Part shown: positions 37,801 to 49,800 of the stretch, one piece after another
Numbering within the stretch: the first letter of the stretch is position 1
Layout: the number at the start of each line of letters is the position of its first letter
NCBI RefSeq assembly: GCF_902148855.1
Contig: NC_043978.1
Location: 32,238,686 to 32,302,685, forward strand
Length of the DNA stretch: 64,000 bases
Reading direction: 5' to 3'
Origin: Sphaeramia orbicularis
Taxonomy: Eukaryota; Chordata; Actinopteri; Kurtiformes; Apogonidae
Position numbers and translations under genes: made by a program
The notes under the pieces: model-generated
The model's input: only the letters and a program-made list of their open reading frames with translations
The model's database searches: none
Told to the model about the DNA's origin: nothing

Positions 37801-40800
37801 GTATCTGAGCAGCTGAAGCTGAAGCTACAGACGGAGCATTTGCTTCATCTGCTGGAGAGGGGACAGACAGATGAAGCTTTTCAGGTCAAGATTATTCAAT
37901 TAATGGTTAAATGAACAGTGAAATATATTCTTAAAACTGTATAATAGTAGTAAAGTAATCATAATGTTATTGATATGGTTCCTGATACAGAGAGCAGTGA
38001 GTATTAGGACTGGCATTACTGCATATGTGTTCAAGAACAGTCAGTGGTTAGTTATTAATGTATGTGGGAATCTGATTCCTTTGGGTAGGTATTTGTGTGG
38101 ACAATCATATTGAATAGAATAGATCTTTATTGTCACTGTCACAGGAACAATGAAAATGAGTTTAGCAGTTCAGTTCAATTTAGCAGCAAGACATTTAGTG
38201 CAGAAGGGGACTGTATAAGAACAATAAACTAAAATACGAATATCACAGCGTTAAGAAAAGTGAACTGTGCAAGGGCTTCAGAATAAAATATTGATACACA
38301 TGTGCTACTAAGTAATGCTAGAACTCTGAAATGAGCAAAATATACAAAGAATATACAGAAGCTAACTCTATACTACAGATATCTGTGTAGATGTGTAATA
38401 CTGTATAACATATTTTTAAATATTATATCAACTTTAATTTTAAACTACTTTGTTATTGTCCACTGTTAAACATGCAGCTTTATTAAGTTGTCCTTGTTTT
38501 GCTTATTTTCTCAGCTGCTTGAGGGCCTCTCGGATTATGTGGTCGGCCTCGACGTTTGTGAGCGCGCTCTGGATCGACGGCCTGGTTTGGCCGCCTGTCA
38601 TTTCCTGGCTGACTACCTCACTCTGCATTTCCAGAGGCAGGTGTCACCAGCGCGTCGACGACACATACATGCGCTTCACCTGGGATCAAAGGTTTGTCGA
38701 TGTGAACTATTGTAACATAAAAGTCAAAAGATGATTTTATTGGTAGAGAGAATAAATTGGAGACTTTCCTTGTTGTCAGAAAATTAAAGTCAGTAGATTT
38801 GTAACTCACTTAAAATATATGTATAAAATAAGAAGGTGAATCATTCTGGTTTAATCTGTTGAAAAACTATACTTTAAATGGTTACTGGTGCCTTGTTTTA
38901 AGCTTGTCTTTCCTTATATTGACAAATTCAGGCACAGGATGGGAAATTGAAACTACGAACATGAACTATACATTCCTTGAACTTGCGACAAGTTTAGTCT
39001 TGCATTGAACTATGAGACATACCTAAGGAAGTTTTTATGTGCTGGTGTTATTATTTAACACCTAAGAATTATCTGTTGTATAATACTGACAACCTGTCAA
39101 GTCTGCAGGCCAAACTGTCCTGCTCAACCCTACAAATGGGTGTTTTAATAAAACAGTATCATTTGATTTTGCTCCATTGTGTCTGTGTTTTAGCTGTAGC
39201 ATTCATTAATTATTTGTGTCATTTGGTGTTTTTCTTTTCTCCAGGTGCTGCTGACTCTACCACCAGCGGCCAGACAGGATTATTTCTCTCTGTTGTCTGA
39301 GCCCCTGCTGATGCTGGAGCAGCTCCTGATGAACCTAAAGGTGGACTGGGCAGATGTGGCAGTGCAAACCCTGAGGAGCCTTCTGGTTGGGCAGGAGGCT
39401 GGCTTTGGTGCAGAGGACATTGATAAAATTTTGTCAGACTATGCTTGCAAGGCTCTTGACTTCTCATGCGCCCCCAAAGAAAGGGCCCGATCTGGTGAGG
39501 GATGTGTGATCTGTGCAATCGTTAACATTTGCAAACAAATTCAGGCATTGAAAGGTGTGGTGCTTGTTATTGGTGAAAATATTTTGTAAAACACAGTGGA
39601 TGCATATTCAGCCTCTTACACTGTTTCTGGCAGCTGTTGAAGTAACATTTATAAGGTGATCACGAACTGTATATAAAACATTTTGAACTTGAATTTAACC
39701 ACTTTATTTACAGTTTAAATACTGGAATATTTTCACTCTCATCTTGTGTCCTGTCCTCATGCTAACACACAGGGGACGTGATCTTAACAAAACAAAAGGT
39801 TTAATTGTTGTTTAACATGACAGAAATAATTCTTTCAGTAACATTAAAGATGCCAGATTTGTGTACACTATGTTTTTATTCATAAATTTCACTCATTCTT
39901 ACAGTTCTGCTTTATTTTAATACTTTCATTCAGACATTTAAGAAGGATTCTTATGATTATATTACTCAAAAGTGATATGTTTGATGATATACCTTAAAAC
40001 ATTCAAAAATGTGTTTTAAATTGCATTTTGTGCTTTGCATGTAACATAATCTTTGTATGTAAATACAGCATTTGACTCTTCTTCTTCAGACTCTGTAATC
40101 AGCCTTCAGGAGGCATTGATGCAGTGTCCTGCTCAGGACAGCAGTTCCTCATCTAGTCGACTTGAATCTCCTGCTCCTTCAACTCGTAAGAACTTTGCAC
40201 CTGTTTTAATAGTGATGATATTAAATATATATCGAGATTTTCCCTCCAGGCCACACTCATTTGAAGTTTATTTGCTTTTGACCTTAGGTAAAACAAATAT
40301 TTGCAAATCAGTTTGACCCAAAGTAATACGCTCATCTCAAACCGTCATTAACATTTTCTTTTTAAAATACTTCCAGATTTCTCCCAATTGTAAATGAAAG
40401 GATTGTTTTACTTACAGTTCAAGCTTGCTTTCAAGAATAGCTTTTGATTTTGGTCTAATATGGTTTGTTTTATTTCTACTCATTGTATTTACAGACAGCA
40501 CACCAACACACACCCCATCCTCAAACAGCACAGAGAGGGACAAAGATCGAGTGTCAGTCGGGAGAAACCGACGCTCATCTGTCAAGTTCCAGCCTCCAGA
40601 CCAACCACCAGCCCGCAAAGACTGGGTCCCTGACACCCAGCAGCATGTGTGCATGGTCTGCCAACGTGAGAGGTTCACTATGGTGAGTGTGCAAAACACC
40701 AAGTTACTGCTGAATCATTTTTGTTATATATGCATGTGTATATATGTAAAAGGAATGAATTTATTTATTTACTTTCCTCTTTTCTTCAGGAAAGAATTGA

Positions 40801-43800
40801 AAGCAAAAAAAACTTGTCACCAAAGAAAACCAGTTGCAAATATATGTTAATCATATGTTTCAGGTAAACTGTGTGTATTTGACTTTTTGTTTTCTCTTCT
40901 ACCTTAGTTCAACCGACGGCATCATTGTCGCAGATGTGGCCGTCTGGTTTGTCAGGCATGCTCTGAACGAAAGATGCTGGTGGAGGGATGTCTGGGGGAA
41001 GAAGTCCGAGTCTGTGACCAGTGTTATGCCTACTTTCACCCAGAGTAAGAGCTGTAAATGTAATAAGGCTAAACTTACTGCCTCCTTTGATTTTACAGGG
41101 TATTTGATGATTTTAAGTGGCTTTTTCAAATCTTTTTCATTTGTTTTTCTTTCATGTTTTCAGTTCTGATGATGAGCAGGAACCAGCGGAGGGTAAATGG
41201 AACAACATCATAAAGTTCAAGAAGATGGATCAGTTACTTCATGTAGCTATAACATGTATCTTTGCTCCTCTGTGTTTATGCAGTGGCCGGGAGCCCAGTG
41301 GTGACAGAAGAAGCTCTAGACGGGATGCTGCATCTACCTGAAGTTGTCCATCGACAAATGCAACTTGGCACAAACCCTGCAGAGAACCAGCTTCTGCGGA
41401 GCGAGTTTTACTTTGAACAGGTCTGGATATGAACATTTAATGATGCACAGAATAGTTGTGTGAAGTATGTGGTGGCCAACCCTCTATCTATTGTTCCAGT
41501 GTTATCCTGGACTCTGTATGTAATAACATTTTTTAGATGCACCTGAGTTGTAAAAGCTTTACACACAAATCACAAAGGCTAAACGCACAGCTATGTTCTG
41601 CAAGAACAAACATCAAACACAATGTTTCACCTTATATACAGCAGGTCTGTGTATCTTATATTAAAAAATACATTTTAGTTGTTGTTAACTTCAGATTCAA
41701 TGGTAAGTAGCTGAAAGAGAGTAAATAATGACTTTGGCTTTCACTTTGACATATCTGCCTGAAATGCTTTGTGCTGAGTCAGTATTTTTAAGTGCTGAAG
41801 CAGAAATAAGCCACAGTCTTTCTGGTTGTTTGGGCTGATGTTTCAAAAATTTATGACCATCTGAAACAATGACATTCATGGAGGAGGTCTTACCAGACAA
41901 CTGGGTATTCGATGGTAAAACAACATAATTGTGAATAAAACTGACACATTTTAAAGGATCTTATTAGTAATAAATGTAATTCACAAAAATTTTGTAGATA
42001 TCTCCCCAAATTGATTGATTGATCCTTCGATTGGATGTCAGGTTTAAATCAAAAGCCCCATTTCGTACCAGTTACGATGCAGGCATTTTGAGTATAAATG
42101 TTGTTTTTATGTGTTTGTCTACTGTGTTTACTAGTTGACAGAACACTTAGTAAAATAAATGCTGTGAATAAAGCAGATGTAATAATGTCCTTTTGCTCAT
42201 ACTGTACAATTTTACTTCTTATGTAAATATACATAGCCTGTAAACTAATTATTATTATTATTGTTTGTGTCATTATGCTACATACACATTTTCTTTGCCC
42301 TGCACTTTATCCTGTTGCTGCCTTAATCAGTGAATTTCCTCATTGTAGGATCAATAAAGTTTTCTTTTATCTTGTATCCTAAGGCCCCCAGTGCATACCT
42401 CTGCGTGGCCATTTTGTCTCTGCACAGTGACCAAACAGCCTGTGGTCATCAGCTCATCAGCCACTGCCGCTCACTGTCACGTAAACTGACCAACCCGGAG
42501 GTGGACGCCTGCCTCCTCACTGACATCATGAAGCAGCTGCTGTTTAGTGCCAAACTGATGTTTGTTAAGGTTGGCCGCAGCCAGGACCTCGCCTTGTGTG
42601 ACAGGTGAGTCCCACTTTTAATAGGAATACATTTAGTTATGGTTTTGTGTTTTTTCAAGGAGACTTATTTGATAGTAGGGGGTAATATTTACATTAAATG
42701 AACATTAAAGACTGGTGTTTGGGGAATGATATATGATGTATTTAAACATCTTCTCATGTTGTTAAAGCAGTCTTCATATTTTAAGGCATTGCAAAGTACA
42801 CTCCAAAACTCCAACACAATCCATCACTCACATGTCAGTCAATAATAAAGATTGTGTGGCTAATATATTACTAGTTATTGGTATAAAACCCTATATAATA
42901 ATACTAATGTCCACAGCTCAACTCATAGTTTATATATAGTCTGGTCCTTAGCAAAGGTTATTTACTAACACAGTTATTCTTTCTAACTTAATTAATAAAA
43001 TTAAACAAGTTTCATTATGTTCCCATTCTTGAGATTCCAATTTGTGGCTGATTTAATAAAACAGATTTTTTTCCTTGCTTGTTTTCATTCACCTCCCATA
43101 ACCCTAACAAAACAAAATGTATGGACAGAAGTATGGCACGAAAATCAAGACCTAAACCCAGCTGTGGATTTGGAGAGTTGTTAGACCTTTAATTATAAAA
43201 TTATAGCTAAGTTTCAGCAGTTTGACCCATATTCCAAGTACAAAACCAGACCTCATAAGCTCTATTTTTTTCTTCCTCTTGGCTAAAACACACCAGTCCT
43301 TGATGAATATTTCAGTTATTGACACTTCAACCTTCATTTTATTTCAGTATATATTGGCGTAGAGGTCTTATTTAGAATATAGATGAGCAACTCGCACAGT
43401 CGTGATAAAACCAATTTTAAAAAAGGCAGTTCAGTAACTAATCAAGTCTGGAAGGAATTGCCATAACAAGTTGATAAACAATGTTGATATATTAATAATA
43501 ATAACAATAACAATAATAATAATAATAATGCATTAGATTTCTGTAGCTCTTTTCAAGGCACCCAAAGCACTGTACACTATTGATCCATTATTCATTCGCT
43601 CTCACATTCTCACTCTGGTGGTGGTAAACTATATTTGTAGCCACAGCTTGGGCAGGCTAACAGACAATCTATGCCTTTATATAATTTATTTTATGGCCCT
43701 ATGAAAGTAGCTCTCTTACTATCTATATTCCTGTTTCTCTTCATGTCACAGCGATTTTTAACTGTTTTGCTTCCTCTTGTGTTTATTTCCACAGTTACAT

Positions 43801-46800
43801 CAGTAAAGTAGATGTGCTTAAGATTCTAGTGATGGCCAATTACAAGTATGTCCCCTCGTTGGATGACATTTTGGAGACGTCTGCTGTCACACGTCTCCGT
43901 AACCAACTATTGGAAGCAGAGCATTATCAGCTGGCAGTGGAGGTGAGGCAGATATTTATTCTACATTTTTGTCAGGGCCTCTCCTCAAAAATCTGAAAAA
44001 GACAACTTGAGATGGAATGACTACTGTGTTCCATCTGCATACCTGAGATGTAAAATACTGTAAATATGAATTGAAATCTACTGTAACTCTTAGTCAGATA
44101 TCCTGTTTTCAGTGTCATGTAAATTATTTTCAGTGAATAAATGACCTGAAATTGGTCAGATTTATATCAGCTGTTTGTGTAAAGACTGTTCACTTTTCAT
44201 AAATGGCAAAGAAATTACTGAGGTGGATTGTGTTTATGTTTGATGATACCCCAGGTTTCTACTAAGAGTGGACTCGACCCTGGCGGTGTTTGGCAAGCGT
44301 GGGGCATGGCGTCTCTGAAGGCAGGGAACCTTTTAGCGGCAAGAGAAAAGTTTACCCGCTGCTTAAAGGCTCCAGTGGATCGCAATCAGCTCAACTTGGG
44401 CCCTTTACTGCTGCAGGAGATTGTCCAACACCTGGAGAGCAGTGTCCGACCCACTCTATCCACAGTAAGTGGATCGATCATTTTCTGATACTGAAAAACA
44501 TATCATTAATACTCTTTGTACGCTTAAAGAACCAAAAGTAGGATACAAGATAGAATAGAATAGAATAGAATAGAATAGAATAGAATAGAATAGAATAGAA
44601 TGGGGGAAATGTATTTATGATATCTAGCAGTTCACATAAAATGCACAATCACAACACAACAACAATACAACAAACAGGTAGAGGTATATATAAATAAATA
44701 TTAAAGTTACAGTTAAGGTAAATAAGAAGAACTTAAAATTGTGCGAGATAAAAATAAAATAATTGTTGCACACAATCCAGTCCTGTTGGTGGCAGGGGTA
44801 TCAGGGGTTCTTTGTAAAAAGAACTGACTCTATACAGTTTAATTGCCTACTTTTCCAGTTATGTTTTGTCTCCTGTGTTGTGCTCACTCTAGAGTCATAC
44901 AGAATGAGCCACTGCTTCAACCCCCCTTGGGATCTTAGGATTCTTCTACTCTGTCATTTGATACCAAAGTATCTTGGCTCTCAATATCAAGACCTACTGT
45001 AACCCACTGTAGCTGTTTTTGTTTAGCAACACCAGTATAATTTGACCTTGACTCAAGTTATGTTCTGCTGAATCAAAAAAAATACAGGGTGGGGAAGCAA
45101 AATTTACAATATTTTGAGGCAGGGATTGAAAGACAGTGTATGACCAATTAGTTTATTGAAAGTCATGAGAATTTATTTGCCACAAGAAAATTTATATAAT
45201 AGGAAATGTTTTTATTCTATGTGTCCTCCTTCTTTCTCTATAACTGCCTTCACACGCTTCCTGAAACTTGCGCAAGTGTTCCTCAAATATTCGAGTGACA
45301 ACTTCTCCCATTCTTCTTTAATAGTATCTTCCAGACTTTCTCGTAATAGTTTTGCTCATAGTCATTCTCTTCTTTCCATTATAAACAGTCTTTATGGACA
45401 CTCCAACTATTTTTGAAATCTCCTTTGGTGTGACGAGTGCATTCAGCAAATCACACACTCTTTGATGTTTGCTTTCCTGATTACTCATATGGGCAAAAGT
45501 TTCTGAAAAGGTATGGATAATAGTGTTAGGTATGATTATGACATCAATATATGTTGGGTTTCAAAAAAATTGACGTAGTGCCTGATGAGAAAAAACAACT
45601 AAATGTTCATTGTAAATTTTGCTTCCCCACCCTGTATATTCAGTTATTTTTTTCCAAACCTTAAAACTAATTTTTAATGATAAAGAATTTTCCACCTGGT
45701 TGTCCATGCTGCATGTTCATTTTATGCACATCAGTCTTTTGGTGAGGACATCTTGGCATCACTACGGGAGCTGGAGGACGCCCTGTGCGAGGCCAGTCCC
45801 GTGGAGCGACCAGAGGGACAGAGCCCCAGCAGTATCCTCCATCAGGAATGTCTGTACTACCTGAACACATACGGCACACACCTGGCTCTGATCAGCTTCT
45901 ACATGCGTCACGACTGCATGATGGAGGCCCTGACATACCTGCTCAACAAGGTGAGGCTCAGTTTATCAGATTTACATGAGACATTTAACGGATGCCTGGA
46001 CCCTCTGAGAGATTTTGGAATGATTTTAAAAAGCAGCATTAAACTGTTGGACAACTTTGGATCCTTTTTTATGTATTTGGAAGTGAGAATGAAAACTTAC
46101 ACTGAAATGCATATCAAAAAGTCATCAAACACCTACAAAGAGCAGGAACAAATTTGACAGTTAATTAGACAATTTTTTTGTCCCCAACTCATGAAAACAA
46201 CAAAAAAATGCACTGCGCTCACAAATGACAAACAATAACAAACCATATAGACATTGCAACAACACCATGCAAAGCTGTAAAGAGCCATGAGAGCCATGAT
46301 AGTTGAATGCTATGGATCTATCACATCTAGAAGTGTGAAAATATTTGACCAAATATCCCTTGAGTTGTTAATTGGATCACTGTGGTATCATTGAATGAGC
46401 CTCTAATGCAGTTAAAAACATTGTGCAGTGAGTAGGTTGATGGTCAGGTAGCAGTGTGTTATGCTTAAAGCTGATACCCAAATCTACCCACACACTATGA
46501 ATATTTGAATCAAATTTTGTTTGTACATTTGAGTAAAATTTTGTTTGTCACCTGCCTGAAGATGCCCTACATGTGTCCTTGCCTCTATTTCCAAATGCTG
46601 ACATTTGTTTTACTACTTATCTTGGCTCCTGGGCTCAGGACTGCCCAGAGGAGGTGTTTCTGGAGGGTGTGTTGCAGCCCAGTCTGGAGCGGGGGCGTGT
46701 TGGCACGCTGGAGGGGATACTGGAAAAGCTGGACCCCGGCTTGGAAGCATGCAGTCGATATCTTATCGCCTCCTGTCAACTGCTGCAGCGACGGGGATAC

Positions 46801-49800
46801 TTCCACACACTCTACCAGCTCCAGCAGTTCATGATGGTTAGAGTCTTCATGTTAAAGAATTTACAACATACAAGCGTTTTATATTTAAATCATCATCTTG
46901 TAGTGGGAGGAGGGGTTCCGCAAGGACATGGTCCAGTTAATATATTCATGAGTTAAGGACACAATCCTCCTGATGATGTAATACCTTCTCAGCAGTAGGG
47001 AAGGAATTATTCAGACCCTACACCCTCTATATTCAAAGCCTTTCTTAAGCAAAATATGTATTTACTGCAAAATATACCTAAAAATGTAATCACTGTGCGG
47101 TAAAATGGCTTTTTTTTTTTTACTGTTATCTATGATGTGTTTGGATTTATGTTACTGCATTAGTGTGTATGTCACATTTTTCCGGCTCTGGATGTAGATG
47201 AACTCATTTTAACAACTCACAAAGAGTCACAATGAACACATTTGGAGATGCATACTTTTCACTGGACAAGAAAGAGAATGGCATAATGTCACGTGAAAGG
47301 TAACTTAAGCTGTCAGACAAATTTACTGTTGAAATAAGTAAAATTTTTGCCTCTGCTATATTGTGGTGTAAAACTGCTTAAAGTGGAAAAACTGAAGTAA
47401 AGTTCAAGAACCTCAAATTAGGATCTAAGTATAGTATTTATATTACATGTCATCACTGGCTGTCCATACCATGTACATATGTGTTTATCTGGGCAGGATC
47501 ATGTACGAGCAGCTATGACCTGTATCCGTTTCTTCACACACGGAGCCAGCTCATATTTGCAGTTGGGGGAGCAGCAGGTGTGTGTTTTATTCTCTACAAT
47601 TATGCAGATGTTCAAAAGTATTTTAAGGAAATTCCTGCAAGTAACAGATCTGCTCCTTACTTTTCTTTTTGTTGTGGATTAGCGCTGGTTGGTCAGAGCC
47701 AAGGAACACTTAAGAACATACCTCCAAGAGCAGCAGGGTCGGGGGGTTGGGAGGAGGAGGTCCCAAGTCAACTCATTCAGGAAAGCAATGTCATCCAGTG
47801 ACGTCTCCAGGTACTTAATATCCACTTGTTTCAGTAAATAAAATGGAAATAATAGATTGGATTTCCATAGTGTTTTTTTAAGGCACCCAAAGCGCTTTAC
47901 ATTATTGATCCATTATTCATTCACTCACACATTCACACACTGGTGGTGGTAAACATCATCTGTACATCTGTAGCCACAGCTGCCCTGGGGCAGGCTGACG
48001 GAAGCGTGGCTGCCAATCTGTGCCAAATGGCCCCTCCGACCACCATCAAACATTCATACACTGAAGGTACCTAGAGTGTCTTGCCCAGGGACACAATGGT
48101 ACACAACTTTCAACCCTCCTGTTATTGGACGACCCGCTCTACCTCCTGAGCCACAGCCACCCTAAATAAAACTGCATTAGACTCTCCAGTTAAAGGAAAT
48201 TAAGGCCAAGCATATTTCCTCCCAGACATTTTAAGTCTCTTTATAAAACTGTACAAACTCTTTATTCATCAGACACATGAACACCATTGAGCTTCAGCTG
48301 GAGGTGACTCGATTCCTCCACCGCTGTGAGACTGCAGCCTCTTCTAAGTCTCCACAGACCAGTACACCATCCTCAAAGTCTGGATCCAGCTCTCCACCTA
48401 CACTGTTTGGAGGAAGCCCCATGAAGGTTGAGGTCGCTTGCAAGGTGAGGTCCCAGCTGCAAATGTTCCGACACTTAACTCCCTGTACTCTAAAATGAAT
48501 CATTTTAATGTACAAGCCTTATTTTAATGGCACTAGTACTACCTGGTGACCCCTGGTAATTTGTAATAAATGCAGAGGTCGTTTATGATCTTGTCTGCAA
48601 TTTGTGAATTAAATATTACCACAAACATGAATGATGTCTCTATGAATTAATTGGATTTGCACCATTTTTGGTTTGCTATGCATTATTCTTCTGCCTGTTT
48701 CCTGGTAAAGAACTCTAAAAAACTGGCTGGTGATGTTAGATGAAAATTTTAAAGTGTTTGGGTGTAAATTCAGGAGGCTCATGTTGGAATATACTGTAGC
48801 ATGGATATAGCATGGATGTGCACTTAAATCCTTCAGAAAAGCAACTTCTCAAAAGATGATAAAATGGATGACTTGCAAAGCAGTATAAAGTAAGGAATAG
48901 ATTTCTATCTTTCGACAGTGATCTGTAAGTGATGTGTTTTAACGTCTGAACAGGGGAATAATCTCAGTAAATTTAAGTAAAAAAACAGATTTTACTTAAC
49001 ATGTGCAAATGTGCTGCAGGAAACACAAACATGAGGTGTTAATTTCCACAGGTTATATCTGTCTTGTGTGAATAAGGCTTTAGATTAACTGACTTTTCTC
49101 TCTGTTACTAGGTTGTAATTTCACTGTGGCTACTTTAGAAACATGCAAAATATTAAATAATATGTCTAAATTGTAGAAAGGCTTTGACAAGTACCAACTT
49201 AGTAGATATTAATTTTACATAAGCTATATACAGTAATGGTTAGAAAAATGATTAAAATGGATTTATAAAGGCAAGAATTTTATGTTGAAATAATAGTGTG
49301 ATTGTAAACGTCATATGTCATATAAAATAACTTTATATTGAATTTTTGTTGTCAAGTTAAAAATGCTGTCTGTTTTTTTTGTGTGAATTTACAGGTGATG
49401 CTTGGAGGAAAAAACATAGAGGAAGGTTTTGGTATTGCATACAGAGTCATACAGGTATGTTTAGTGTAACATGAACATTAAAAATGAAGGGTGGTGGTGT
49501 CAAAATTTTTACACCTCAATGAAAAACCACTTCACAGTGAAAATGTCAGAAAGAGACAGAGCAAATGAGTTTGGTTCTGTACTGAGATCTGCACGTTTGA
49601 ATGGTAGTTTATAGGTTACTCTTTGTTTTAGAAGTAATATACCAAAACCAAATATTTTTTAGTGGATTTATATTAGCAAAAACAAAGATTGACACTGAGT
49701 TACATGATTCCCCAGATGGTAACACTGTTCAACAGAAGTGTTTGGTCTTTTACCCTCCTTCCTTGCCTCAGGACTTCCAGCTGGAGGCCCAGGCGGTCTA

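Noticed and set aside
45156-45416. 86-codon plus-strand open frames repeated at 21848, 30839 and 45156
   Set aside because: These are antisense to the transposase remnant in three copies of the same deleted mariner; the meaningful frame is on the minus strand.
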